Assembly: GCF_022095695.1 (NCBI RefSeq) | Contig: NZ_JAIFZM010000003.1 | Span: forward strand, 186,001-250,000 | DNA length: 64,000 nucleotides | From: Oceanobacillus jordanicus | GTDB taxonomy: Bacteria; Bacillota; Bacilli; Bacillales; Amphibacillaceae | Reading direction: 5' to 3' | Shown here: piece after piece, positions 1-8,551 of the stretch | Numbering within the stretch: position 1 is the stretch's first letter | Layout: every line of letters starts with the position of its first letter | Made by a program: the position numbers and the translations under genes | Notes under the pieces: model-generated | Told to the model about the DNA's origin: nothing | Seen by the model: the letters and a program-made list of their open reading frames with translations, nothing else | Databases searched by the model: none

Positions 1-240
1 CCCTTGTTCCTTTTTTCTATTATCCTAAATTTTTAGAATAATTTCAACTATTATTTGAAAAAAACATAAATTTTCTGGTTTAGGTAACAGTAGTTAGAGG
101 ATCTTTATTTTTTGCTTTGGCAAACTTACTTCCCTGCTTGCAATACATATACCCCCATGCTTCAATGTTTCTCTAGACCCACCATAACGCGGTTTGTTAA
201 ACTATTTACTAGCGAAAGAACCATTAACGGAGGATTTTTC

Positions 241-1107
241 ATGAACCATTCAGATAACTTAAAGCGCGGAGAAAAAGGGGCCTGGCTTAGTATTTTTGCC
301 TACATTTTTCTAGCAGCACTTAAGCTCATAATTGGCTATGCAGGGGACTCAGATGCACTTCGTGCGGACGGGCTTAACAATTCAACAGATGTTGTTGCAT
401 CAGTTGCTGTATTAATCGGATTAAAGATATCTCGTAAACCACCTGATGAGAATCATCACTATGGCCACTTCCGCGCAGAAACGATTGCATCACTTTTTGC
501 CGCGTTCGTCATGATGTTCGTAGGGATACAGGTCATTTTCAGTACCATTAAGAATGTATTGGAAGGTAATTCCCTAAAGCCAGATATAATTACAGCATGG
601 ACAGCCCTAGGTGCAGCATTCATTATGTTGCTTGTCTATCTTTACAATGTAAAACTGGCAAAAAAAATAAATAGCAGTTCACTCTATGCTGCGGCTCAAG
701 ACAACCGTTCAGATGCCTTAGTCAGTATCGGCGCTTTCGTAGGGATAATTGGAGCCCAATTTGGTCTATTTTGGCTTGACCCGCTTGCAGGATTACTGGT
801 TGGATTGATAATTTGCAAAACGGCCTGGGATATCTTTAAAGATGCAACACACTCCCTAACAGATGGATTTGATACGGAACAAATAAAAAAAATCCGGTCC
901 AGTGTAGAAATGGAGCCGGATGTTAAATCAGTTAAACATGTTAAAGGTAGGGTACTAGGAAATCAGCCATTCATCGATATAACGATTCTTGTTGATTCCC
1001 ATTTAAATGTAAAAGAAAGCCATGACATCACAGTAAGAATTGAACAGCATCTCTATAATGAGCATAATATTAGGCATGCGCATATTCACATTGAGCCATT
1101 TCAATAA
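241..1107 (+). CDS. Cation diffusion facilitator (CDF) family metal exporter, probably Mn-type
   Basis: A 288-residue membrane protein that should export divalent metal in exchange for protons. The start is set at the ATG preceded by GGAGG at 230-234; a longer upstream reading has no ribosome binding site. Metal-site residues are visible: N46-x3-D50 in the second membrane segment and D154-x3-D158 in the fifth, with an HHYGH stretch at 72-76 between segments. DxxxD rather than HxxxD in the fifth segment is typical of manganese-type CDFs such as B. subtilis MneP/MneS, so Mn2+ is the inferred substrate. The C-terminal ~80 residues form the usual cytoplasmic ferredoxin-like domain ending in HAHIHIEP. 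It stands alone, convergent with azlD. No convincing MntR operator was seen upstream. Confidence 0.85.
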   Translation: MNHSDNLKRGEKGAWLSIFAYIFLAALKLIIGYAGDSDALRADGLNNSTDVVASVAVLIGLKISRKPPDENHHYGHFRAETIASLFAAFVMMFVGIQVIFSTIKNVLEGNSLKPDIITAWTALGAAFIMLLVYLYNVKLAKKINSSSLYAAAQDNRSDALVSIGAFVGIIGAQFGLFWLDPLAGLLVGLIICKTAWDIFKDATHSLTDGFDTEQIKKIRSSVEMEPDVKSVKHVKGRVLGNQPFIDITILVDSHLNVKESHDITVRIEQHLYNEHNIRHAHIHIEPFQ

Positions 1108-1143
1108 GTTTAATAAGATATTTACGCATGATTTAAAAGAAAA

Positions 1144-1437
1144 TTAAAAAGTAAGCAAAAAGACTGTTGCTATCGCGCCAAAAACAACTAAAATGACATT
1201 TAATCCAATATAGGCTAAGCCAATTGCCACCAGTCCCCCGATCAGTCCAATATGTGGCTGATCGGGTTTTATTGTCATTATACCTGGAAATATTAATGCC
1301 CCGAGGGCAGCATATGGAATAGCGTTGAGCCAGCGATTTACCCAATCCCGAAACTGAAGCTTATCTACGATAAATGCAGGAATCATCCGGGGAATCATGG
1401 TTACAATTGCCATACCAAGTAAAATAAAAAGTATCAT
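1144..1437 (-). CDS. azlD: AzlD family branched-chain amino acid export subunit
   Basis: A 97-residue, very hydrophobic protein with three to four membrane segments, the usual size of AzlD. AzlD works with AzlC to export branched-chain amino acids and toxic analogues such as 4-azaleucine. Its ATG overlaps the end of azlC by four bases (1434-1437), so the two are translationally coupled. A 70-residue reading of the same bases in another frame is a shadow. Confidence 0.85.
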   Translation of the reverse strand: MILFILLGMAIVTMIPRMIPAFIVDKLQFRDWVNRWLNAIPYAALGALIFPGIMTIKPDQPHIGLIGGLVAIGLAYIGLNVILVVFGAIATVFLLTF

Positions 1438-2165
1438 CGTTCTTCCTCCTTCATTAGAAAGATTCCACTCATTCCGCCAATAATTGTACCTAACACGATT
1501 GCCCAGCCTGAGCTCATGCCAAGTTCAACACAAAGGCCATTTATTAACATGGCTAAGATTGCGATGATTGCCACCTTCCATTCCTTTTTAACCGAAGGAA
1601 CCAACAGGCCAATAAACATTGCATATAGGGCGATCCCCATGCTCTGGCTCAACTGATCTGGGATAACTTCCCCAAGTACCCCACCAAGGAAGGAACCGGC
1701 AATCCATGAAAAGTAAGCTGTTAAAATAAGTGCTAAATAAAACCAAGACCCCTTTTCCTCTTTAGCTTCGTCAGGATGGAGTGCAGATACAGCAAATGTT
1801 TCATCTGTCAGCCCTAGAGATAAAGGTAGTTTCCATCGCAGACCGATACCCCGCATTCGATTCATAAACGATAGACTCATGACAAAATGGCGAAAGTTTA
1901 AGACAAATGTAGCAATCATAATTTCTAAGGCTCCCGCTCCAACTGCAATCATATTCACTCCCATAAATTGACTTGCTCCAGCGAAAACCATCACACTCAT
2001 TAGTGTTAGTTCTGTTAAGCTCATTCCTGCTTGTTTTGCAAGTACGCCATATGTAATAGCAATTGGTAAATATCCAAGCATGATCGGAAACCCCGCAGCT
2101 ATCCCCTTATGTATCATTTGTTTTTTCGTATTCGTTGTTACACTGTCTACTGCATCTGTTGCCAC
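1434..2165 (-). CDS. azlC: AzlC family branched-chain amino acid exporter, large subunit
   Basis: A 243-residue membrane protein of the AzlC family. The motif PIMLGYLPIAITYG near residue 30 and FAGASQFMGV near residue 65 are family hallmarks, followed by several membrane helices. It is first in a two-gene azlC-azlD unit. The B. subtilis azlBCD operon is controlled by AzlB (Lrp family); no regulator gene is adjacent here. The start ATG has GGAGG about 8 bases upstream (2169-2176 region). Confidence 0.87.
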   Translation of the reverse strand: MATDAVDSVTTNTKKQMIHKGIAAGFPIMLGYLPIAITYGVLAKQAGMSLTELTLMSVMVFAGASQFMGVNMIAVGAGALEIMIATFVLNFRHFVMSLSFMNRMRGIGLRWKLPLSLGLTDETFAVSALHPDEAKEEKGSWFYLALILTAYFSWIAGSFLGGVLGEVIPDQLSQSMGIALYAMFIGLLVPSVKKEWKVAIIAILAMLINGLCVELGMSSGWAIVLGTIIGGMSGIFLMKEEER

Positions 2166-2311
2166 ATCTCCTGCCTCCTTTATGAATCATAATTCTAATT
2201 ATTATATCGGATAATTTTCTTTTGAGAAAGGATTTCATTTTTTATTGACAAAAGATATTTACAGCATGTATAGTCATTGTAATCTACAAATGAAAAAAGA
2301 ATAATTTATCC

Positions 2312-2503
2312 GGAATGCGAAGTAAATCTTTTTTAGGCAGCAAAAAGAGACGGGACGCTTGGTGTAAGTCCTGGCAGAAAAAGATTGAATTACACATTCA
2401 TATAGAGCGGATAGTCAAGTTGAGAGGCTAGCACTTGTGTTGGCAATCAGGGTGGTAACGCGGAGTAAAGCTTCGTCCCTATTACAGGGGCGAGGCTTTT
2501 TTG
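2312..2503 (+). promoter_or_regulatory. T-box riboswitch, tyrosine (UAC) specifier
   Basis: A T-box leader ahead of the NhaC-family gene. The Stem I base pairs GAATG (2313-2317) with CATTC (2395-2399). The specifier loop has AGTA on the 5' side and GAAT-TAC-A on the 3' side, placing the specifier TAC (Tyr) at 2391-2393. AATCTTTTT/AAAAAGATT closes the next helix, and GGTG lies in the distal loop. The T-box sequence GGGTGGTAACGCGG is at 2450-2463; its TGGT would pair with ACCA of a tRNA with discriminator A, as tRNA-Tyr has. A terminator (GCTTCGTCCCT/AGGGGCGAGGC then T7) ends near 2502. Uncharged tRNA-Tyr binding should allow read-through. Confidence 0.9.
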
Positions 2504-2608
2504 TTCGTTTGGAATATTTTAGCTAGGAAGTAACGACGTACTGTTATTTACAAGGGAATGTACGACTGTCGTCTTCGTAACCATTACAAAAACAAAGGAG
2601 GATATACC

Positions 2609-3970
2609 ATGTTTCCAATAAAACCAAAACATCAACCAGCTTTAATAGAATCTATACTTTTTTTCCTTGTTCTTATTTCACTTATTAGCTTCTTTATTAT
2701 TAAATTGGAAAGCCCGCCTCATATTCCTATTCTACTTGGGATATTCTTACTTATCACATACGGTTTAATTAAGAGAATTAGCTTTGCTGATATTCAGGAG
2801 GGAATGGTGGAAGGATCCCGTACTGGTATGGGTGCAGTCTTCTTATTCTTGCTAATTGGTGTACTAATAAGCAGTTGGATTATAAGCGGTACAATACCTG
2901 TACTTATTAATACCGGGTTTCAATTTATAGGTGGAACTTGGTTCTACGCCATAGTATTTGCTGTTACTGCCATAGTTGGGGTGTCTCTAGGAAGCTCTTT
3001 AACAACAACTGCTACCATTGGGGTTGCCTTTATCGGGATGGCTAGCGCAATGGATACTTCTTTGGCCATTACAGCAGGAGCTATTGTTTCCGGAGCATTC
3101 TTCGGTGATAAAATGTCGCCTCTATCTGATACAACGAATCTCGCCTCTACAATTGTAGGCGTAGATTTATTTGAACACATTAAACATATTAGTTTAACGA
3201 CAATCCCTGCGTTTATTATTGCATTTATTTTATTTGCCATTCTTTCACCAAATGAAGCTATCTCCTTACAAAGTGCTACAGATTATCAAAATGCACTACA
3301 AGGAACTGGCTTAATTCATTGGTTATCATGGCTACCACTTGTTGTCATTGTACTTTGTACTATTTTCAAAATACCTGCATTTCTCTCCTTAGGGATTAGT
3401 AGCATAACCGCTACCCTTATCGCAGGATTTGTCCATCATATTCCATGGGGATCTATCTGGGGGATTTGGTTCGGTGGCTATACTGCTTCCACCAATTTTG
3501 AACCTGTAAATGAACTATTGACAAAGGGTGGTATTAACAGCATGTTATTCACCATTTCTCTTGTTATTTTAGCTCTTGGCTTTGGTGGTTTATTGTTTGT
3601 AACAGGTATTATACCAAGCATACTATTAGCGCTGCAGGAAAGGCTCCAACGGGTAAGGTCGATTATTATTTCGACTGCTGCTACCGCAATTGGTGTTAAT
3701 GTATTTGTCGGGGAGCAATATTTATCCGTTATGTTGACTGGGGAAACGTATAAAAGCCTTTATGAAAAGGTAGGATTGCCAAGGAAAGCATTGTCTCGAA
3801 CTCTAGAGGATGCAGGAACTGTAATCAACCCATTAGTACCATGGAGTGTTTGTGGGGTCTTTATCGCAGATGTACTTGGCGTTCCAGTATTAAGTTACTT
3901 ACCATTCGCCTTTTTCTGCTTAGCAAGCCCCATCATTACCATGATTTTCGGAGGTAAAAGAGTGAAGTAA
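2609..3970 (+). CDS. NhaC family transporter under tyrosine T-box control (probable tyrosine transporter)
   Basis: A 453-residue membrane protein with 11-12 predicted helices, belonging to the NhaC Na+/H+ antiporter superfamily. Family motifs seen include GSSLTTTATIGVAFIGMA and FFGDKMSPLSDTTNLA in the middle third and a VINPLVPWSVCG stretch near the C terminus. The start is taken at 2609, preceded by AAAGGAGG; an in-frame ATG at 2558 has no ribosome binding site. The upstream T-box reads TAC, so transport of tyrosine (with Na+ or H+ coupling) is more likely than simple sodium export; comparative T-box studies have linked Tyr T-boxes with YheL/NhaC-like genes. The substrate is inference. Confidence 0.85.
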   Translation: MFPIKPKHQPALIESILFFLVLISLISFFIIKLESPPHIPILLGIFLLITYGLIKRISFADIQEGMVEGSRTGMGAVFLFLLIGVLISSWIISGTIPVLINTGFQFIGGTWFYAIVFAVTAIVGVSLGSSLTTTATIGVAFIGMASAMDTSLAITAGAIVSGAFFGDKMSPLSDTTNLASTIVGVDLFEHIKHISLTTIPAFIIAFILFAILSPNEAISLQSATDYQNALQGTGLIHWLSWLPLVVIVLCTIFKIPAFLSLGISSITATLIAGFVHHIPWGSIWGIWFGGYTASTNFEPVNELLTKGGINSMLFTISLVILALGFGGLLFVTGIIPSILLALQERLQRVRSIIISTAATAIGVNVFVGEQYLSVMLTGETYKSLYEKVGLPRKALSRTLEDAGTVINPLVPWSVCGVFIADVLGVPVLSYLPFAFFCLASPIITMIFGGKRVK

Positions 3971-3972
3971 AA

Positions 3973-4017
3973 ACAAGGGCAAAAACGGGAATATAACCTC
4001 GTTTTTGCCCTTGTTTG
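3973..4017 (+). terminator. Intrinsic terminator after the NhaC-family gene
   Basis: A hairpin with arms ACAAGGGCAAAAACG and CGTTTTTGCCCTTGT starts just after the stop codon and ends in a T-rich stretch. Confidence 0.8.
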
Positions 4018-4018
4018 A

Positions 4019-4165
4019 TTTATCCCGGTGAAACCGTCCGTAAGACTCCCACTTCAAAACATGAAGTGAAACATGGGAGTAAACGGACGCTAACACCCCG
4101 ATTCGTTCAACTAACAATCAGTGGGGGAAGAGCGAACCCCCCCACTGATTGAAGTTTCACTTTAT
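4019..4165 (-). repeat. Two-hairpin dispersed element, copy A
   Basis: One of four 147-159 bp copies in this window (the others are at 5766, 8364 and 24165). It reads on the minus strand from ATAAAGTGAAAC to CCGGGATAAA. Hairpin 1 has arms CAATCAGTGGGG/CCCCACTGATTG; hairpin 2 has arms CGTCCGT/ACGGACG. The first bases contain the TAA stop codon of the BtuF-like gene (4162-4164). It sits between convergent genes. Confidence 0.9.
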
Positions 4166-4923
4166 AGAACTTCAACTAGTTTTCTCAAGCCTTCTAGTAA
4201 ACGGGGTGATGGTCTACAATAGAGCGATTCTTCCAAAACGTGGATGTTTCTATTTTGTACTGCGCTCATCATGTCCCACCCAGGTCTTTGCATAACTAGT
4301 TCTGGTCTCATTTTTTCTTCTTTAATTCCTACCCATACCATACAAATGTGATCTGGATTTCTTGTCTTTACGTCCTCCCACTCCGTCTGGAAGCTTGCCA
4401 CTTGTTCTGTAGCATAAATGTTCTGGGCACCTGCTAATTCACTAATCTCTGTTAGCCAATTAACAGCACCAGGTGTAAACACAGGCTTTGGCCACCATTC
4501 CCAATAAAGTTTGGGGCGGTCAGCATCTGCTTCTCCTTTATGCCGTAGCTGGTCTATTTCATCGAGAAAAGCTGCTTTCTTCTCCATTCCAAGCTGAGAC
4601 TCGCCAATTGCATGACCTACAGTTTCAATATCTTCTGCAATATCATGTAATGAATTTGGATTAAGGATAAGATATGGTAACTGGTATTCCTCCAGCCCCT
4701 CCACATTCTTTTCCATTCCAGGAACACTTAAAGAAGCAAGCACAAGATCTGGCTCTAGTGCAGCAACTTTATCCATGTTAATTGATAAATCAGGCCCGAC
4801 CTTAGGCAATTCGCTTACTGCGTGTGGCCAGTCAGAAAAATCATCAACTCCAACAAGTAAATCCGTTCTACCTAGATAATCAAGTATTTCTGTATTACTC
4901 GGACAAATGGACACAATACGCAT
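4162..4923 (-). CDS. BtuF-like cobalamin/iron-complex-binding domain protein without signal peptide
   Basis: A 253-residue protein with the fold of periplasmic substrate-binding proteins of the BtuF/FecB class. It has the N-terminal RIVSICPSNTEILDYLG motif, then a DLVLAS stretch near residue 80, and a central helix linker. Transport-linked family members in Gram-positive bacteria carry a lipoprotein signal, but this one begins directly with the domain and has no hydrophobic leader or lipobox Cys, so it should be cytosolic. No ABC permease or ATPase gene is nearby. It ends 20 bases downstream of the methionine aminopeptidase gene and may share its transcript. Ligand unknown. Its stop codon coincides with the edge of repeat copy A. 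Confidence 0.75.
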   Translation of the reverse strand: MRIVSICPSNTEILDYLGRTDLLVGVDDFSDWPHAVSELPKVGPDLSINMDKVAALEPDLVLASLSVPGMEKNVEGLEEYQLPYLILNPNSLHDIAEDIETVGHAIGESQLGMEKKAAFLDEIDQLRHKGEADADRPKLYWEWWPKPVFTPGAVNWLTEISELAGAQNIYATEQVASFQTEWEDVKTRNPDHICMVWVGIKEEKMRPELVMQRPGWDMMSAVQNRNIHVLEESLYCRPSPRLLEGLRKLVEVL

Positions 4924-4943
4924 TGTTATCCCACCAATCGTTA

Positions 4944-5708
4944 TTATACGTTTCTTTCTTCCCCCTGATCTGTCAGTAGCACAGGTCCATCTTTGGTAAT
5001 AACGATCGTATGTTCATATTGAGCTGAACGGCCCTGATCAACTGTTCGTGCTGTCCAGTTATTAGAATCCATTTGGCTGTGCCAGCTTCCTTCATTAATC
5101 ATTGGTTCAATGGTGATAACCATGCCCTCTTTCAAACGTAACCCTTTATTCGGAAGGCCGAAGTGTGGGATATGTGGTTCTTCATGTAAGGTCGGTCCAA
5201 TTCCATGTCCAGTGAAATCTCGAACAACGGAGAAACCTTCTGCTTCAGCATATGTTTGAATTGCATGGCCGATATCCCCAATGCGACTTCCCAACTGCGC
5301 CTGTTCGATTCCTTTATATAATGAAGTTTTTGTTACATCCATAAGTTGCTTGCCTTTTTCATCTACTTCCCCAACGGCGTACGTCCATGCTGAATCAGCC
5401 AAACCACCATCAAGGTTTACTACCATATCAATGGTGACAATATCACCGTCTTTAAGTTTTTCATCACGAGGAAAACCATGACAAATCTCATCATTAATTG
5501 ATGCACAAGTAGCATAGGCATAGCCGTTGTACCCTTTTTGTTCAGGGACTGCGCCATGATCACGCATGAACTTCTCAGCAAACGTGTCAATTTCCATTGT
5601 ACTGATTCCAGGCTTTATCATTTTCGCTATCTCTTTATGGCATTGCACTAAGATATCTCCAGCTGCTCGCATTTTCTCAATTTCACGCGCACTTTTTCTT
5701 GTAATCAA
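4944..5708 (-). CDS. map: Methionine aminopeptidase, type I
   Basis: A 254-residue metallopeptidase that removes initiator methionine from new proteins. All five metal ligands are in place: D94, D105, H168, E201 and E232, with the substrate-contacting H77 in ICHGFP. Length and sequence fit the stand-alone Bacillus paralogue (YflG-like) rather than the copy usually found in the ribosomal-protein operon; which paralogue it is remains inference. The start is TTG at 5708 with GAGGAAG seven bases upstream. It is followed closely by the BtuF-like gene. Confidence 0.92.
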   Translation of the reverse strand: MITRKSAREIEKMRAAGDILVQCHKEIAKMIKPGISTMEIDTFAEKFMRDHGAVPEQKGYNGYAYATCASINDEICHGFPRDEKLKDGDIVTIDMVVNLDGGLADSAWTYAVGEVDEKGKQLMDVTKTSLYKGIEQAQLGSRIGDIGHAIQTYAEAEGFSVVRDFTGHGIGPTLHEEPHIPHFGLPNKGLRLKEGMVITIEPMINEGSWHSQMDSNNWTARTVDQGRSAQYEHTIVITKDGPVLLTDQGEERNV

Positions 5709-5765
5709 CTCGCATCTTCCTCTCTTCTTTCCACAAACTTCTTTATTAAATATGTTAAACTATCC

Positions 5766-5924
5766 ATAAAGTGAAACTTCAATTAGTGGGGGTTTTCATT
5801 CTTCCCCCACTGATTGTTAGTTGAACGAATCGGGGTGTTAGCGTCCGTTTACTCCTACTTAAACATCTCCGTTTTACTTTAAGTTTTGAAGTGGGAGTCT
5901 TGCGGACGGTTGCACCGGGATAAA
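5766..5924 (+). repeat. Two-hairpin dispersed element, copy B
   Basis: A 159 bp copy in the divergent gap between the aminopeptidase gene and ythP. It starts ATAAAGTGAAAC and ends CCGGGATAAA. In hairpin 2 a changed base in the left arm (CTCCTACTT instead of CTCCCACTT) still pairs as T-G, and ACGGACG has become GCGGACG opposite CGTCCGT, again keeping a wobble pair. The loop of hairpin 2 is longer than in copy C. Confidence 0.9.
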
Positions 5925-6002
5925 TGTTTTTTTATTAGCTACCATCATAAAGTGTACCATACAATATGATATTCATAAAAGCAATAGAAATGAGGGGAAA
6001 GT

Positions 6003-6731
6003 ATGATCGAAATAAAGGAAGTAAGTAAGCATTTTTCTGGTCAGAGAAAAGTCATTAACCAATTAAACCTTTCCATACCAGATGGGAAAATAGTTGGCTT
6101 TCTCGGTCCGAATGGTGCTGGTAAATCCACCACTATCAAAATGATGACTGGAGTACTCCCTATCGATGAAGGAACCATCTCATTAGACGGGTTTGATATC
6201 GAAAAAAAACCACTGGAGGCCAAGAGTATTTTTGGCTATGTTCCTGACAGGCCAGATCTGTTCCTCAGGTTAAAAGGGTTAGAGTATTTAAATTTTATTG
6301 CTGATATTTATCAAGTCCCTAAAGTAGTAAGACAGGAACGCATAGAACGAATCACAAAGCAATTCTCTATTTATAATTCTTTGGATGATTACATTCAGTC
6401 CTATTCACACGGCATGCGGCAAAAAATCATCGTGACAGGCGTTCTGCTTCACGATCCTTCTATTTGGATATTGGATGAGCCATTAACCGGACTTGATCCT
6501 AAATCTGCCTACATATTAAAAGAAATGATGCGGGAACATGCAAACAAGGGGAAAACGGTCTTTTTCTCAAGTCATGGGTTGGAAGTCGTCGAACAACTAT
6601 GTGATGAGGTCGCGATCATTAACGATGGGGAACTATTATTTTATGGCACTTTACAAGACATGAAAGAAACGTATGAATCTGATGATCAAAGCTTAGAACA
6701 GGTTTTTCTGGAGCTGACTAGCAATGAGTAA
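6003..6731 (+). CDS. ythP: ABC transporter ATP-binding protein, YthP/EcsA-like
   Basis: A 242-residue ATPase. The Walker A GPNGAGKST is at about 35-43, the signature region is YSHGMRQK at 133-140 (a variant of LSGGMKQR), and Walker B WILDEPLTGLD is at about 154-164, followed by the H-loop SSHGLEVVE. It overlaps the next gene by eight bases, and together they form an ATPase plus membrane-subunit exporter pair that matches B. subtilis YthP/YthQ in size and order. The substrate is unknown; related Ecs systems affect secretion and membrane proteolysis. GAGGGGAAAG precedes the ATG. Confidence 0.85.
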   Translation: MIEIKEVSKHFSGQRKVINQLNLSIPDGKIVGFLGPNGAGKSTTIKMMTGVLPIDEGTISLDGFDIEKKPLEAKSIFGYVPDRPDLFLRLKGLEYLNFIADIYQVPKVVRQERIERITKQFSIYNSLDDYIQSYSHGMRQKIIVTGVLLHDPSIWILDEPLTGLDPKSAYILKEMMREHANKGKTVFFSSHGLEVVEQLCDEVAIINDGELLFYGTLQDMKETYESDDQSLEQVFLELTSNE

Positions 6732-8367
6732 AACATGGAAGCTAATTAGAATTATGTTGAAAATGCAGTATTCCAGAGTAGGCAAAAAGAATTCCCAAAC
6801 GATATTATGGATCGTTGCCTTATTGTTTCTTCTCCCGATGGCATTCGTTTATATTTCTATTGTTAGAAGTGCACTTACCGCTTTCTATAATGTGCTTGAA
6901 CCATTAGGACAAGAGTCTCTTATTGTGGGTGTCTTGCTTCTTTCAGTACACATTGTGCTTTTACTTGTAAGCTTTATTACGATACTGAATGCTTTCTATT
7001 TTGCAGAAGATATTGATTCCTTTATCCCTTTTCCGGTGCAACCTTATCAGCTATTGCTGGCAAAGTCAGCTGGACCAATGATTTATTTATATGGAACTGC
7101 CGCCCTATTCTTTCTACCTGTATTCTTTATCTATGGTGCCGTAAGTGCTGCAACTATCCTATATTATATTGCGGGAATTATCACCTTTGTTTTGTTGCCA
7201 ATCATCCCGTTTACTTTGGCCGGTATAATTCTCATGTTTATCATGCGTTTTGTTAATATCGCAAAAAACAAAGATCGTTCCAAAGTAATTGCTGGGATAT
7301 CTTCATTGGTATTTATCGTTTTAATTAATGTTTTGATTCGTTTAAATACGGATGTAGATGCCATCATGCAAAACGCGGCAATGTTTATCCAGGAACAAGA
7401 CGGGCTATTACGCTGGATTACTGCTTTCTACCCACCAGCTTATTTTGGAACCATGATGATGACTGCTTCCAGTTTATGGAGTGGCTTTTTATCCTTAATT
7501 GCAGGAGTGGTTCTTCATGCTTGTGCGTTGCTTATTTTTATCTGGGTCGGACAGCTGCTTTATATTAAGGGAGTACTTGGAATGGGTACTGCTAATAAAT
7601 CAACTTTTTCGGGTGCAAAACTTTCTAGAAAGACATCCGTAACTCCTATCTGGCTCTCTTACATCAAAAAAGAGATGCGAATTATATTTCGGACACCTAC
7701 TTTTCTAACACAATGTGTGATAACGAGCTTATTTGCTCCAATATTTCTTATTATTATATTATTTATGGATTCATCTAGTGGAAATATAGGTGGCTTCTTG
7801 GATGGGTTATCAGGAAAGCATGGCCTCCTCATTCTATTTTTAGGTTCTTTACTCATTGTCGGCTCAAACGCTACATCTATTTCCGGCATATCAAGGGAAG
7901 GGAAGTCATGGCATGCAAACTTATTCCTGCCACTTAATCCGAAACAGATCTTGCTAAGTAAAATCGCCACAGCCTGGTTTATTAATTTAATCGTTATCGG
8001 ATTAGCCGTTATCCTGTTCATTTTTATTATAAAAATAGAGTGGACGCTTTTTCTCATTTGGCTGCCACTCGTATTGTTGGCTAGCTGGTTTAGTAGCGCG
8101 CTCGGAACGTTTCTTGACTTCTTACAGCCTAAACTAAATTGGACAGATGAGCAGGAAGTGTTTAAGTCACGGATGATTGGATTAATTGGAATTGTGGTGC
8201 AGCTAGGCATATTTGGTATTTTGGTACTGTTAATATGGAATTTAGATTTTGTAAACGGCATATATATGACAGCAGCTATCCTATTTGTACTAGTTGTTAT
8301 CGCGATCGTCGTGATCCATAGCCTCATCCATCATAAAATTAAGCAGGGACAGCATCAAACCATATAA
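6724..8367 (+). CDS. ythQ: ABC transporter membrane subunit, YthQ-like
   Basis: A 547-residue protein with about twelve hydrophobic helices arranged in two halves separated by a basic cytosolic region (about residues 295-320). It starts inside the end of ythP (eight-base overlap), so translation is coupled. Its TAA stop (8365-8367) lies in the ATAAA that opens repeat copy C. Large antisense readings over this gene are artefacts of its base composition. Confidence 0.82.
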   Translation: MSKTWKLIRIMLKMQYSRVGKKNSQTILWIVALLFLLPMAFVYISIVRSALTAFYNVLEPLGQESLIVGVLLLSVHIVLLLVSFITILNAFYFAEDIDSFIPFPVQPYQLLLAKSAGPMIYLYGTAALFFLPVFFIYGAVSAATILYYIAGIITFVLLPIIPFTLAGIILMFIMRFVNIAKNKDRSKVIAGISSLVFIVLINVLIRLNTDVDAIMQNAAMFIQEQDGLLRWITAFYPPAYFGTMMMTASSLWSGFLSLIAGVVLHACALLIFIWVGQLLYIKGVLGMGTANKSTFSGAKLSRKTSVTPIWLSYIKKEMRIIFRTPTFLTQCVITSLFAPIFLIIILFMDSSSGNIGGFLDGLSGKHGLLILFLGSLLIVGSNATSISGISREGKSWHANLFLPLNPKQILLSKIATAWFINLIVIGLAVILFIFIIKIEWTLFLIWLPLVLLASWFSSALGTFLDFLQPKLNWTDEQEVFKSRMIGLIGIVVQLGIFGILVLLIWNLDFVNGIYMTAAILFVLVVIAIVVIHSLIHHKIKQGQHQTI

Positions 8368-8511
8368 AGTGAAACTTCAATCAGTGGGGGTTTTCATTCT
8401 TCTCCCACTGATTGTTAGTTGAACGAATCGGGGTGTTAGCGTCCGTTTACTCCCACTGTTTCACCTAATGTTTTGAAGTGGGAGTCTTACGGACGGTTGC
8501 ACCGGGATAAA
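8364..8511 (+). repeat. Two-hairpin dispersed element, copy C
   Basis: A 148 bp copy directly at the end of ythQ. Hairpin 1 is CAATCAGTGGG/CCCACTGATTG with a pyrimidine-rich loop. Hairpin 2 is CGTCCGT-tt-ACTCCCACT paired with AGTGGGAGT-ctt-ACGGACG. It ends in GGGATAAA, immediately followed by the yjcZ terminator. Confidence 0.92.
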
Positions 8512-8547
8512 AAAATGCAGAGGAGTATATCTCCTCTGCATTTTTTA
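8512..8547. terminator. Bidirectional intrinsic terminator
   Basis: Arms ATGCAGAGGAG and CTCCTCTGCAT, flanked by A-runs on the left and T-runs on the right. It can end yjcZ on the minus strand and any transcript leaving repeat copy C on the plus strand. Confidence 0.85.
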
Positions 8548-8551
8548 CTTA

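Noticed and set aside
112-240. Longer CDF protein starting at 112, and an MntR box near 112-130
   Set aside because: The extra N-terminal part has no ribosome binding site and is not like other CDFs; the MntR consensus does not fit well.
7659-8327. A 222-codon reading antisense to ythQ
   Set aside because: It is the complement of a hydrophobic membrane gene and has no start signal; it ends where ythQ does.
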